A stretch of DNA of 32,338 bases from Deltaproteobacteria bacterium. Its GTDB lineage: Bacteria > Desulfobacterota > Syntrophia > Syntrophales > UBA6807. Below the pieces are notes generated by a model. The model was given only the letters and a program-made list of their open reading frames with translations. It was not told where the DNA came from and made no database searches. The position numbers and the translations under genes were made by a program. The stretch lies in the NCBI GenBank assembly GCA_016935565.1, contig JAFGQS010000024.1, positions 1 through 32,338 of the forward strand, written 5' to 3'. Positions within the stretch are counted from its first letter, which is position 1, and the number at the start of each line of letters is the position of its first letter. Shown here piece by piece: positions 1 through 8,464 of the stretch.

Positions 1-30
1 CCTCACTTCTATGATGATGAAGAAAAATAA
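1..30 (+). CDS. possible 3' end of a plus-strand gene
   Basis: Frame 1 reads PHFYDDEEK and then TAA at 28-30. The stop is followed 24 bases later by a strong rho-independent terminator whose T-run is on the plus strand, which implies a plus-strand transcript entering from the left. A second frame stays open to the stop at 47-49, so the frame is not certain. Nine residues are too few to name a product. Confidence 0.3.
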   Translation, partial: PHFYDDEEK

Positions 31-53
31 ACACTCGTATCATGAATAAACAC

Positions 54-87
54 AAAGGCCGGCAGGTTATCCTGCCGGCCTTTTTTT
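54..87 (+). terminator. rho-independent terminator
   Basis: A 13-bp perfect stem (54-66 with 71-83) around the loop TTAT is followed by a T-run at 81-87. It ends the transcript coming from the left edge. Read on the minus strand it sits 36 bases past the SpoIID-like gene and is followed by a weaker T-rich stretch, so it may serve both convergent genes. Confidence 0.88.
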
Positions 88-122
88 CTCATGATAGAAT
101 CGAATAACCTGTAGAAAGTTCC

Positions 123-1679
123 TTACCTGATTTCAACTCCCGAGTAATAATAACGCAAAATATTCGTATAAGGATGGCCCGACTTTGCCATCTGGCAGGC
201 ACCCCACTGACTCATACCGACACCATGTCCGTACCCCTTTCCGTAGAAACCGACGCCGTTTCCGGAGCGGCGTATCGTAAAGAGCGTACTTTTTATGAGT
301 TTCGGATCCACTTTAATCCTGAAATGATTGCCGCTGAGCGTCGTTTCACCACGGCTATGCCTTATCCTGATATTCCGGACTCTTCCTGACGGACTTATCT
401 CTGCCGGTACAATCTCAAAAATCGTCCCCACATCGACACCCTTCGCCCGCAATGACCGCCCGACACTCACCAGGTCTACATACTTATTCCATTGCGTATT
501 CGGAGCCTGTGCACTGAAATCATCACGGACGCTTTTCAAATACGGGACATCTGCTGTCCAGACATTCTTTGCATCTTCTGTTACCCCTCCGCTGTTTGCG
601 TGAAAGTATGCAAGAATCAGGTTGCTCCCGTAGCAAAGGACCTTTCCCGTCGTATCATTAACGGCCCTCGTCGTCGTTTCTTCTTCGACACCGAATCCCC
701 CGTATACCTGGGAGGATGTTGATGCATACACGTCATGGTCCTTATCCCTGTTTTTCTCCTTCTGATAGAGGGCGTATGTGCGTGCGGCCACCGCCTGAGA
801 CTTCAGGGCTTCCGAGGGCCATTGCGGCGACATCTCCTTCGGAACAACACCATAGAGATACTCTTCTAATCTGACAACATTAATTATATCGATTCCACCG
901 GACGCTCGCTTCAGTATGATTTTCCCGCGATACGGTGATCCATTTATCGTCAGCATTCCGTTCCCAAGGGGGAGGACGGCAATACCGTCACGCCCGAGAG
1001 TTCTGCCGTCAAGTCGAATGTCGTCCCCCTGAGCATCAACGACAAAAGTGCGCCGACCGGGCAAACGCATAATCGTGTTTCTCTCCCGGGGATCTTTAAT
1101 TTCAAAAGAAGCAGAAGCGGCAATATTGAATTGCCTCATTCCTTCGTGGATTAAAACCCGTATAATTTCGTCCGGATGAATTTCTTTAACGGCTTCTTTC
1201 TTCTTTTTAACGGCAGGAGGGGGCTTCATGCAGGTTTCAATCATAAATTGAGCTGTCTGTCTTCTCTTCCCGGCGGGAAATTGTCGTAAATATTCTCTGA
1301 ACTGGACAATTGCATCCTGATACCTGTTCTTCTCATAGAGAATCATACCGGAGTTAAAGTAGGCATTAGCGGCATGAATACTTGAACCGTAATACGTTTT
1401 AACGAAGGTATAATGGTGAAGGGCTCCGTCATAATTATTGAGAAAATAGCTGTAGATATCCCCTATCCTCAAAACAGCTTTCGCCCGCATGTTATAATCT
1501 GCTGAGTGATCCGCCACATCACGGTAGGCACCGATCGCTTCCAGATACATACCCCGTTTAAGATAGGTGTCCGCCGCTTTCATTTCATGCTGAATGTTGT
1601 ATGCATATCCCGAACTGACACAAAGAGGGGCAACACAGAAAAAAACAACGAGAATGATTGCTGGAAACGTGCGGCGCAT
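123..1679 (-). CDS. exported TPR-SpoIID/LytB domain protein, probable peptidoglycan lytic enzyme
   Basis: 518 residues. An N-terminal signal peptide (about 1-26) is followed by tetratricopeptide-like repeats (about 30-150), a Lys/Pro-rich linker (about 152-165), and a SpoIID/LytB domain (about 170-518). The core motif VVPKEM (278-283) contains Glu282, which matches the catalytic Glu of SpoIID, and it is followed by the conserved SQAVAARTYAL. The C-terminal GYGHGVGMSQWGA is also typical. SpoIID proteins cleave denuded glycan strands as lytic transglycosylases. In non-sporulating Gram-negatives they are presumed to act in periplasmic wall remodelling, with the TPR part as a partner-binding module (inference). 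The ATG lies about 50 bases downstream of rnpB on the same strand. No Shine-Dalgarno is visible, and a small hairpin (1683-1696) sits just before the start. The family call is secure; the cellular role is not. Confidence 0.93.
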   Translation of the reverse strand: MRRTFPAIILVVFFCVAPLCVSSGYAYNIQHEMKAADTYLKRGMYLEAIGAYRDVADHSADYNMRAKAVLRIGDIYSYFLNNYDGALHHYTFVKTYYGSSIHAANAYFNSGMILYEKNRYQDAIVQFREYLRQFPAGKRRQTAQFMIETCMKPPPAVKKKKEAVKEIHPDEIIRVLIHEGMRQFNIAASASFEIKDPRERNTIMRLPGRRTFVVDAQGDDIRLDGRTLGRDGIAVLPLGNGMLTINGSPYRGKIILKRASGGIDIINVVRLEEYLYGVVPKEMSPQWPSEALKSQAVAARTYALYQKEKNRDKDHDVYASTSSQVYGGFGVEEETTTRAVNDTTGKVLCYGSNLILAYFHANSGGVTEDAKNVWTADVPYLKSVRDDFSAQAPNTQWNKYVDLVSVGRSLRAKGVDVGTIFEIVPAEISPSGRVRNIRIRHSRGETTLSGNHFRIKVDPKLIKSTLFTIRRSGNGVGFYGKGYGHGVGMSQWGACQMAKSGHPYTNILRYYYSGVEIR

Positions 1680-1730
1680 AATATCACATAGGTGATCGTA
1701 AGCTTAATGATGACAGATGGTTACTAAAAT

Positions 1731-2127
1731 GTCAGAGCAGATCTATAAGCCGAGTCTTGTATCCCCGCCAGGTTTCCCTGAAAGGGGATGATGATCATTA
1801 ATCTGGGACAACAGTTGCCTGTTGCCTCAAGCGACACTACCCGAGAACATCGAGCGGGCAACTCTCAGCGTTCTCCTATTTGGTCTTGCTCCGGATGGGG
1901 TTTACCAAGCTTTCCCGGTCACCCGGAAAACTGGTGAGCCCTTACCTCACCTTTTCACCCTTACTCCGGGAAATGGTACAACAGCCGGTTCCCCAGGGCG
2001 GTATGTTTTCTGTGGCACTTTCCTTAGGGTCACCCCCAGTCGCCGTTAGCGACCATCCTGCCCTATGGAGCTCGGACTTTCCTCCAGCCCGGCAATCCGG
2101 ACCAGCGATCATCCAATCTACTCTGAC
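1731..2127 (-). ncRNA. rnpB: RNase P RNA (bacterial type A)
   Basis: On the minus strand the RNA begins with a 10-nt segment (2127-2118) that pairs with its 3' end (1740-1731). This forms a P1 helix with one G-U pair. Just inside are the conserved GGAGGAAAGTCCGAGCTCC block (about 2093-2070) and, near the 3' end, ACAAGACTCGGCTTATAGA (about 1765-1742). About 397 nt is normal for a type A RNA. It is the catalytic subunit that matures tRNA 5' ends. It lies between rnhA and the SpoIID-like gene on the same strand. No clear consensus promoter is seen immediately upstream. The P1 helix followed by ATTTT may end the transcript. Confidence 0.97.
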
Positions 2128-2140
2128 AAAGAGAATTTCA

Positions 2141-2180
2141 CAAATAAAAGCCTGTGGCTGAGAATTAAAAAAACAGGCCT
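2141..2180 (-). terminator. probable rho-independent terminator after rnhA
   Basis: On the minus strand an 8-bp stem with one G-U pair (2180-2173 with 2155-2148) closes a 17-nt loop and runs into TTTTATTT. It lies between the rnhA stop and the 5' end of rnpB, where it would isolate RNase P RNA from the zinc-ribbon/rnhA transcript. Confidence 0.55.
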
Positions 2181-2208
2181 GTGAATATCAATTGTTTATA
2201 TTACATTT

Positions 2209-2634
2209 TTAACTTCGATTTCGCAATGCCTCATCGATAGCATCATTTGCCAACCGATCCGCCACCTTATTTTTACTTCGTTCGACATGTTCCACCGTAT
2301 ATTCATCAAGAAATGATAACAGCTTTCTGACCTTCTGCATGAGGCTCTGGAGATTCTTATTTTTAACCTTATAAACTCCGTTTATTTGTCGAACGAGCAA
2401 TTCCGAATCGAGAAAGATGGAGAGCCTTCGGCATTTCCTTTTCAAAGACTCTTCTAAACCGAGAATCAGCGCTTTATATTCTGCTTCATTATTGGTACAC
2501 GTTCCGAGAAATTTTTTCGCCGTCGCATGGATGTTTCCGTCCGCGTCATATAAGGCAACTCCGACTCCTCCATTACCCGGATTCCCGCGACTTGCTCCAT
2601 CGGTATAAAGAACGAACCTTTTATGACCCACCAT
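2209..2634 (-). CDS. rnhA: ribonuclease HI family protein
   Basis: 141 residues, a normal compact RNase H fold. The four catalytic carboxylates are visible: Asp12 in YTDGASRGNPG, Glu52 in NNEAEYKAL, Asp76 in FLDSELLV and Asp126 in VADRLAND. Such enzymes cut the RNA strand of RNA-DNA hybrids (R-loops, primers). The YTDGASRGNPG/NNEAEYKAL pattern is that of the short 'RNase HI-like' group (YpdQ/RnhA-like) and not the longer E. coli RnhA with its basic handle, so activity on hybrids is inferred from the residues. The start overlaps the end of the upstream zinc-ribbon gene by 14 bases, pointing to translational coupling. Confidence 0.92.
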   Translation of the reverse strand: MVGHKRFVLYTDGASRGNPGNGGVGVALYDADGNIHATAKKFLGTCTNNEAEYKALILGLEESLKRKCRRLSIFLDSELLVRQINGVYKVKNKNLQSLMQKVRKLLSFLDEYTVEHVERSKNKVADRLANDAIDEALRNRS

Positions 2635-3343
2635 TATCTCTATTATCCCAGTATATAATCCTGTTACAATGCGGGCACAGCATTAATTCTTCATATTTCT
2701 GTAACTCGTTATACATTTGAGGCGGGATGTTCATATGACATCCTCCACAAATTCCTTTCCAGACCGGCACAACGGCCCGATTGTTTCTTTTCTGTTTAAT
2801 AATATCATATCTTCTGAGATGGTCAGCATGAATGAATTCCTTCACGTCTCCATATTTCTTCTGGATAGTGATCAGTACCGAATCGATAGAATTTATTTCC
2901 TCTTCAATTTTTTTGATGTCCGATTGACACTCGGACCGAAAGACAGCATATTCTTTTTCTTCCTGTTCCAACTGCTCTTTGACCGTATCGATGGCCTCCA
3001 GAATGTTGATAATTTCGCTTTCAAGCTCGTCATTCCGTCTATTAATAACCTCTATTTCTTTCAGCAGCGCTTGATATTCTTTATTTGTTTTAACCTCAAA
3101 CAGACGACTTTTTGTCTTTTTCAGGGTTTCATTGCCTTTTTTCAAATCACTTTCCTTAAGCTGGTGCCGTTCATATAAGTCTTCTATTTTTTTCCGTTCT
3201 GTTTCCACCGTTTCTTCAAAATCACGTAATTTTGTGTTCAGTCTTTCCAATTCCACCGGAAGGTCATGTTTTCTCGTTTCTATCCTTTTTTTCTCCGAAT
3301 CAATCTGCTGGAGTTCTACGAGAAGCTCGACTTGTCGTTTCAA
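2621..3343 (-). CDS. coiled-coil protein with C-terminal C4 zinc ribbon
   Basis: 240 residues. Residues about 1-165 are a long Glu/Lys-rich antiparallel coiled coil with no membrane segment. The end carries a zinc ribbon with CGGC (Cys199, Cys202) and CPHC (Cys223, Cys226). This is the widespread zf-RING_7 / 'C4-type zinc ribbon domain' family (CdsZ, HP0958-like), whose members have been tied to RNA or nucleic-acid binding and flagellar regulation; the exact role is not predictable here. The start is TTG, chosen because an AGGGGA ribosome-binding site lies 5-6 bases upstream on the minus strand. It is immediately followed by, and overlaps, rnhA, a pairing that suggests a shared transcript. 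Confidence 0.88.
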   Translation of the reverse strand: MKRQVELLVELQQIDSEKKRIETRKHDLPVELERLNTKLRDFEETVETERKKIEDLYERHQLKESDLKKGNETLKKTKSRLFEVKTNKEYQALLKEIEVINRRNDELESEIINILEAIDTVKEQLEQEEKEYAVFRSECQSDIKKIEEEINSIDSVLITIQKKYGDVKEFIHADHLRRYDIIKQKRNNRAVVPVWKGICGGCHMNIPPQMYNELQKYEELMLCPHCNRIIYWDNRDNGGS

Positions 3344-3372
3344 AATGTTCCCCTTTCATCTATAGAAAATAC

Positions 3373-3405
3373 AAAAAAAAATGCACCAAAATCTGGTGCA
3401 TTTTT
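3373..3405 (-). terminator. bidirectional rho-independent terminator
   Basis: The perfect 8-bp stem ATGCACCA/TGGTGCAT (3381-3388 with 3394-3401) has a 5-nt loop, with A-run on one side and T-run on the other. On the minus strand it ends the tRNA transcript before the zinc-ribbon gene. Confidence 0.82.
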
Positions 3406-3505
3406 CGATAATTCTTAGCCTGTGACGAATATGCGTTTTGCATATGCGCTTTTCTGAACCACATATACATCGGGCAATACACTCCCCTTTTCACATTCAC
3501 TATTA

Positions 3506-3581
3506 TGGTGGGCCCACCTGGGTTCGAACCAGGGACCTACCGGTTATGAGCCGGTGGCTCTTCCAACTGAGCTATGGGCCC
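3506..3581 (-). tRNA. tRNA with CAU anticodon (elongator Met or Ile2)
   Basis: A complete 76-nt cloverleaf on the minus strand. The acceptor is GGGCCCA/TGGGCCC with discriminator A and an encoded CCA (3508-3506). The anticodon stem is CCGG(C)/(A)CCGG with loop CTCATAA, giving anticodon CAU at 3548-3546. The T-arm is CCTGG-TTCGAAC-CCAGG. CAU is shared by initiator Met, elongator Met and Ile2 (read as lysidine). The paired first position excludes a typical initiator. Elongator Met is my first guess, but CTCATAA is also found in Ile2, and TilS determinants cannot be judged by eye. It lies downstream of rpoD with its own promoter. Confidence 0.95.
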
Positions 3582-3619
3582 CACGAGCGTGATCATTTAC
3601 TGCTTTATAACAGAGTAGA

Positions 3620-3646
3620 TTTATATATATTCCAAATTTTTGTCAA
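3620..3646 (-). promoter_or_regulatory. sigma70-type promoter of the tRNA
   Basis: On the minus strand a perfect TTGACA (3646-3641) is followed at 15 bases by TATAAA (3625-3620), or at 17 bases by TAAATC. It lies just after the rpoD stop and about 40 bases before the tRNA 5' end. Confidence 0.6.
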
Positions 3647-3656
3647 GGTTTTTATT

Positions 3657-5411
3657 TCATGTTGCCTTAACTTCTCTTCTTCGTGACGGACCTCTCAGTT
3701 TCTTTAAGACAGCCTTTTCAATTTCTTTGGCCCTTTTTATCGTTGTCGTATCGAATTCTTCGTTCTCTTCTTCAACGTTTACATCGGCTCTCTCTCCGAT
3801 ACCAAATCGCATCCTTAACACTTTTTCCTCTCTCGGTGTCAACGTCGACAGTATCTTTCTCGTCTGCTTTGCAAGATCCATATTGACCGCAGCTTCGGAA
3901 GGAGACATAATTTTTTTGTCTTCTATGAAATCGCCGAGAGAACTATCTTCTTCTTCTCCGATAGGCGTTTCCAGTGATATGGGTTCTTTTGCAATTTTCA
4001 GTACCTTTCGTACCTTTTCCAGAGGGAATTCCATCTTTCCGGCAATTTCCTCAGGGTTAGGTTCTCTGCCCAGCTCTTGTACCAGATACCGTGATGTCCT
4101 GATAAGCTTATTAATCGTTTCAATCATATGCACGGGAATTCTTATCGTCCTGGCTTGGTCGGCTATTGCTCTGGTTATGGCCTGTCGTATCCACCATGTT
4201 GCATAGGTCGAAAATTTATAACCTCTCTGATATTCAAATTTGTCAACGGCCTTCATCAACCCGATATTCCCTTCTTGAACAAGATCGAGGAACTGCAGGC
4301 CCCTGTTCGTGTATTTCTTTGCTATGCTGACAACCAACCTGAGGTTGGCTTCCATGAGTTTTTTCTTTGCATAATCTGCTTTTATCTCACCCCGTTGCAT
4401 ATGTGTAACGACACGCTTTAATGTATCCGCCGGGATACCGATTTCGGATGTTATCTTTCTTCTTTCTTTTCGGGCTCTTTTTATAATCTTTTCATACTCT
4501 CGTAACTTGTCGGCGGAAATTCCCGTTTCCTTGACGACTATCTTTTCCTCTTTAGAATCGTTCTTCATCCGGGCTATATTTTTTTCCAGGATTTTCAGAG
4601 ACAGGCCCGTTTCCTCTCTGCAGCTTCGCAGTGCCTTCTCAGCTTTCTTTACCTCAATGACGGATTTTTTAAGCTGCGAGACCATCTTGTTAATATACTT
4701 CTTGCTGAACTTTGCTTCGGTACACAGTTTTACAATTTTCTTTGAATTCCTCTCTATCTGTGTTGTGATTTTTTTCTCTTCAACTTCGTCGAAATCGTTT
4801 TCTTTTAAACGATAGTTCAGGCTTTCAGTTTTCTTGACAAGTTTTTCTACTTTGTCAATGATTTCAAGCACTCTTTGACGGTGCATATCCTCTTCTACGA
4901 AGCCTTCCTCATCTTCAAGGTTGTCAACAATATTCTTGATCTTGAATTCTCCGCTTCTTAACTTTGCACCGACATCAATCACATCTTTTATAAAAACCGA
5001 TTGTCTGAAGAGAGTCCCCATAACTTCTTTCTCACCCTCTTCAATCTTTTTGGCTATTTCAACTTCTCCTTCACGGTTCAGTAGTGATACAAGCCCCATT
5101 TCACGAAGATACATTTTTACGGGATCACCCGTCTTCCCCAGAACAGGCATAAGCGACGGCATGGCCTGTTCAGATTCTTTCTCATCTTCAGAATCGTCAA
5201 TAATCTTTTTGGCAATAATCTTATCGCCCTTATCTGTGTCAATAATATCTATGTTCTTCTCCCCGAAGAGCATAATGATATTATCCAACTCATCAGAAGA
5301 TATGATATCGGACGGAAGCATATCATTAACGTCGTCATAGGTAAGAAAACCCTTCTCTTCACCCAGCAAAACAAGTTTCTTTACCTCATCCGAATGTAAT
5401 ATTTTTTTCAT
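3657..5411 (-). CDS. rpoD: RNA polymerase primary sigma factor with divergent region 4.2
   Basis: 584 residues from ATG at 5411, preceded by AAGGAG at 8 bases; the reading frame extends 8 codons further up without such a site. Domain order is region 1.1 (about 1-85), region 1.2 ([12 protein letters not shown], about 95-130), a charged non-conserved insert (about 150-345), region 2 with [29 protein letters not shown] and [14 protein letters not shown] (353-430), region 3 (431-520) and region 4 (522-584). Regions 1.2-3 match group 1 sigma factors nearly word for word, including -10 recognition. Region 4.2 does not: after RMRFGIGE (540) it reads [16 protein letters not shown] where the family has FxVTRERIRQIEAK, with one extra residue, and the usual Val-Gly of the HTH turn replaced. 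It is last in a yqeY-dnaG-rpoD block. Identity as RpoD is certain; normal -35 reading is doubtful. Confidence 0.96.
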   Translation of the reverse strand: MKKILHSDEVKKLVLLGEEKGFLTYDDVNDMLPSDIISSDELDNIIMLFGEKNIDIIDTDKGDKIIAKKIIDDSEDEKESEQAMPSLMPVLGKTGDPVKMYLREMGLVSLLNREGEVEIAKKIEEGEKEVMGTLFRQSVFIKDVIDVGAKLRSGEFKIKNIVDNLEDEEGFVEEDMHRQRVLEIIDKVEKLVKKTESLNYRLKENDFDEVEEKKITTQIERNSKKIVKLCTEAKFSKKYINKMVSQLKKSVIEVKKAEKALRSCREETGLSLKILEKNIARMKNDSKEEKIVVKETGISADKLREYEKIIKRARKERRKITSEIGIPADTLKRVVTHMQRGEIKADYAKKKLMEANLRLVVSIAKKYTNRGLQFLDLVQEGNIGLMKAVDKFEYQRGYKFSTYATWWIRQAITRAIADQARTIRIPVHMIETINKLIRTSRYLVQELGREPNPEEIAGKMEFPLEKVRKVLKIAKEPISLETPIGEEEDSSLGDFIEDKKIMSPSEAAVNMDLAKQTRKILSTLTPREEKVLRMRFGIGERADVNVEEENEEFDTTTIKRAKEIEKAVLKKLRGPSRRREVKAT

Positions 5412-5489
5412 ACCCGTTTCTCCTTGGAGTTGCATTAATAATTAAATGTACAACAATAAGACATTTCATGGTGCGAATAGTCCCATCCA

Positions 5490-7268
5490 CTATGCCTTCA
5501 ACGCCTTTTCTTCCTGTAACAGCCTTCCCTTTTCCATCACGAGCCTTTCACATAATTGCATATCACCCGTTCGCTGGGCCTTGATCAATTCTCTCTGCAG
5601 AGATTTCCGTTTCATATCATACCATCTCAGCCGTATCTTTTTTACTGTATCTTCAAGAATTTTGTCAATGATGTCGTCATCATAGGGCCGTTCTTCGACG
5701 CTCAATTTCAAGAGTTTCTCTCGAATATCTTGATCGGTAAGATCATTTATAACATGAGCCAGGATTTTATTTTCTCCCTCATGGTATGATCGTATGAATG
5801 ACTCTCCGATTTCCTTCAACGGCCTGCTCAAAAAATAATCAAATATTCTATTATTTGCCACGACCGGTATCCTGTCAGGATATTCCATAATCATGTGAAT
5901 GAGGTTCAACTCGATCTGATCCACGATCTCTCTTTTCTTCGCAGGCACCACTCGTTGCCCTGACGATGACTTATGACGAGCCAGTTTCTTGCTCACCTCA
6001 TCTTTTAATATCCCCTGATCGATACCAACCTTTTCTGAAACTCTCTTTATAAACAGGTTTCTCTGAACAGGATCACTGATGTTTCCAATAAAGGAAACCG
6101 AATCCCTGACGGAATCACGTTTGTCTTCGAGTGTATTCCCACCGCCGATTATTTCTTCAATATAATAATCTACCATAGAGGACGAACGGGCTATGAGCTC
6201 TTCCAGTGATTCCCGTCCATATTTCCTCACATATTCATCAGGATCGTAACCGCCGGGGAGGATGACCACTCGCGCGCGGATTTCTTCTTCCAGAAATAAT
6301 TTCAGGCTTCGTTCGACAGCACTTTTCCCGGCTTCATCGGGATCAAATATAATCGATACGTTTCTTGTAAATCTCCTGACCAGCTCGATTTGTTCTTTTG
6401 TGAGAGCCGTTCCGAGGGTGGCGACAACATTGCCGATTCCCGCACTCCACAGCGCAAAGAGATCCAAATATCCTTCTACAATAATTGCTTCATCTTTTCG
6501 CTTTATCTCATTTTTTGTTCTGTACAGACCGTACAGGATTTTACCTTTTATATATATCGGCGATTCCGGAGAATTGAGATACTTGGGTTCCCCATCACCG
6601 ATAATCCTTCCACCGAAGGCAACCGTGTCACCGCTGAGATTCTCAATGGGAAACATAAGGCGACCTCTAAACCTGTCATAACTTTGACCGTTGTCCTTTA
6701 TAATAATCAAGCCTGCTTTCCGAACAAGGTCAACGGCAACTCCTTTTCCATCAAAACTATTCTTGAGGTGTCTCCACTCGTCCGGCGAATATCCGAGACC
6801 GAATTGTTTTACAACAGTATCGTCAATCCCCCTCTTCTCGAGATACCTCCTGGCCGCCTCTCCTATACGGGACATGAGGTTGTGCCGAAACTGATCTGCC
6901 GCCATTTTGTTGATTCTGATCAGTGTTTCCTTTTCACTCGCTTTCCTTCTCTCTCCCTCAGTCACCTTTTTAACTGGTATCGTTATCCCCATCCTGCCGG
7001 CCAGGTGTCTTATTGATTCGGGAAACGACATATTATTTATTTTCATTAGAAAGGAGATAGCATTACCACCTTCTCCGCATCCGAAACAATAAAATATCTG
7101 TTTCTCGGGATTAACGGTGAAAGACGGTGTTTTTTCCCTGTGAAAGGGACAGAGACCAATGAAATTTCTCCCGGCTTTTTTTAAAGTAACGTATTCAGAG
7201 ACAACATCAACAACATTTACCCTGGCTTTCACCTCTTCTATTTTGTCTTCAGGAATATGCCCTTTCAA
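5490..7268 (-). CDS. dnaG: DNA primase
   Basis: 592 residues, normal length. The N-terminal CHC2 zinc site is Cys40, His43, Cys61, Cys64, in the same positions as E. coli DnaG. The RNA polymerase core and Toprim domain carry IIVEGYLDLFAL and the acidic FDPDEAG. The C-terminal part (about 440-592) is the helical DnaB-binding region. It makes RNA primers for Okazaki fragments at the replication fork. The start codon is TTG, supported by AGGAG seven bases upstream. A promoter lies in the 150-base gap after yqeY, and rpoD follows after 78 bases, so dnaG and rpoD probably share a transcript. rpsU, often the first gene of this operon, is absent and yqeY takes its place. Confidence 0.97.
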   Translation of the reverse strand: MKGHIPEDKIEEVKARVNVVDVVSEYVTLKKAGRNFIGLCPFHREKTPSFTVNPEKQIFYCFGCGEGGNAISFLMKINNMSFPESIRHLAGRMGITIPVKKVTEGERRKASEKETLIRINKMAADQFRHNLMSRIGEAARRYLEKRGIDDTVVKQFGLGYSPDEWRHLKNSFDGKGVAVDLVRKAGLIIIKDNGQSYDRFRGRLMFPIENLSGDTVAFGGRIIGDGEPKYLNSPESPIYIKGKILYGLYRTKNEIKRKDEAIIVEGYLDLFALWSAGIGNVVATLGTALTKEQIELVRRFTRNVSIIFDPDEAGKSAVERSLKLFLEEEIRARVVILPGGYDPDEYVRKYGRESLEELIARSSSMVDYYIEEIIGGGNTLEDKRDSVRDSVSFIGNISDPVQRNLFIKRVSEKVGIDQGILKDEVSKKLARHKSSSGQRVVPAKKREIVDQIELNLIHMIMEYPDRIPVVANNRIFDYFLSRPLKEIGESFIRSYHEGENKILAHVINDLTDQDIREKLLKLSVEERPYDDDIIDKILEDTVKKIRLRWYDMKRKSLQRELIKAQRTGDMQLCERLVMEKGRLLQEEKALKA

Positions 7269-7365
7269 TATGATTCTCCTCTTTCGGGCACGATTAAAAG
7301 AATAAATGTATTGAACGTTAAGAAAAACAAAAAGAATTTCAACGCAGGAATGCGATACTACAGGA

Positions 7366-7395
7366 ATTATACATAATAATTATTTTGGATCTCAA
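7366..7395 (-). promoter_or_regulatory. promoter upstream of dnaG-rpoD
   Basis: On the minus strand TTGAGA (7395-7390) and a perfect TATAAT (7371-7366) are 18 bases apart, about 100 bases before the dnaG TTG. A 6-bp hairpin (7411-7426) overlaps the yqeY stop codon just upstream. Confidence 0.6.
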
Positions 7396-7418
7396 TATTG
7401 TATTTCCCAACCTCTTGG

Positions 7419-7859
7419 TTAAGAGGATAGCTTTTCTTTAACCTTTTGACTTACAAGCTTTCCGTCGGCCTTACCCGTCACTATCGGCATAAGAACCTTC
7501 ATAACCTTGCCCATATCACGAGGATTGGTTGCACCTACTTCCTCGATAGCCTTGACGATCTCTGCCTCAATATCTTCCCCCGACATCTGTTCAGGCATAA
7601 ATTCCTGTATTACCTGTAACTCTTTCTCTTCCTTTTCGGCAAGATCCATCCTTCCGCCGTTGGTAAACTGCTCGATCGAGTCTTTTCTCTGTTTCACCAT
7701 GGAAGATAAAACCTGAAGAATCTCTTCCTCTTTAAGTTCTCTCCTCGCATCGATTTCTTTGTTATGCAAAGCAGACTTCATCAAACGAAGAGCAGACAGT
7801 CTAAGCTTATCCTTACCCTTGGCCGCAGCGACCATTCCAGCTTCGATTTTTTTGATCAT
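7419..7859 (-). CDS. yqeY: GatB/YqeY domain protein
   Basis: 146 residues from ATG at 7859, which has AAGGTGAG about 10 bases upstream; a TTG three codons earlier would sit on top of that site. It is all-helical, with the YqeY pattern: an N-terminal stretch with RLMKSALHNKEID, a central VLSSMVKQRKDSIEQF, and the C-terminal KVMKVLMPIVTGKADGKLV. The domain is shared with the tRNA-binding tail of GatB amidotransferase subunits. Stand-alone YqeY is common next to dnaG-rpoD or rpsU, but its function is not settled; tRNA binding or misacylated-tRNA handling is a family-based guess. Confidence 0.92.
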   Translation of the reverse strand: MIKKIEAGMVAAAKGKDKLRLSALRLMKSALHNKEIDARRELKEEEILQVLSSMVKQRKDSIEQFTNGGRMDLAEKEEKELQVIQEFMPEQMSGEDIEAEIVKAIEEVGATNPRDMGKVMKVLMPIVTGKADGKLVSQKVKEKLSS

Positions 7860-8012
7860 TTCTACCAACTCACCTTATCTTTTCTCTAATAGTTTCACGC
7901 AAATCCCCAAACGCGATTTTATTTCACCATTAAATCCGAATGTCAAGACATATATTAAATGTAATAATTATTGTTAATTTGTCAATTCCGGCACAACAAT
8001 TTTCACAGCCTC

Positions 8013-8357
8013 CTAGGCCAACTCATCTTGCAATTTTTTTCCACCCAACACGTGCAGATGAAGATGAAAAATGACCTGTCCCCCCTCTTCGTTACAATTT
8101 ATGACGGTCCGGAACCCCTTTTCATCGATACCCTTAATCCGCGCCACCTCAGTAACAGCGGAGAATATGTCACCCATCATGTCAACATGTTCTGGTATTA
8201 CATCCAGTAGTGTGGCGACATGTTTCTTTGGTATGACAATAACGTGGACGGGGGCCATGGGATTAATATCGTCAAAGGCCAGAACCTTATCATTTTCGTA
8301 AACAGTGTTACTGGGTATGTCCCCTCGTGCAATTTTACAAAATATACAGTCTTTCAT
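8013..8357 (-). CDS. HIT (histidine triad) family nucleotide hydrolase
   Basis: 114 residues, the usual HINT size. The N-terminal CIFCKIARGDIPS has the two zinc-associated Cys (4 and 7) of the Hint branch, and the C-terminal histidine triad reads FHLHLHVLGG. Proteins of this branch (HinT, protein kinase C inhibitor-like) hydrolyse adenosine 5'-phosphoramidates and lysyl-AMP. A GGAAGAG ribosome-binding site precedes the ATG. It follows hisA by about 107 bases in the same direction. Confidence 0.94.
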   Translation of the reverse strand: MKDCIFCKIARGDIPSNTVYENDKVLAFDDINPMAPVHVIVIPKKHVATLLDVIPEHVDMMGDIFSAVTEVARIKGIDEKGFRTVINCNEEGGQVIFHLHLHVLGGKKLQDELA

Positions 8358-8464
8358 CGACTCTTCCTCCTTCTTTGCTCACTTTCAGTGGTCAGCTCTC
8401 AGCAATCTGCCGGAACGTACCAGTTCTGATTGTTTAACGTGCTACAAAGAACTTACATGTGACA

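Noticed and set aside
3429-3445. Small inverted repeat ATATGC/GCATAT between the tRNA and its terminator
   Set aside because: Six base pairs in A/T-rich DNA; likely chance.
8384-8400. TTCAGTGGTCAGCTCTC resembles TTCAGACAGTCAGCTCCC at 16869-16886, a possible dispersed intergenic repeat
   Set aside because: Only two short, imperfect copies; not enough to call a repeat family, and the second copy lies in the leader of lspA.
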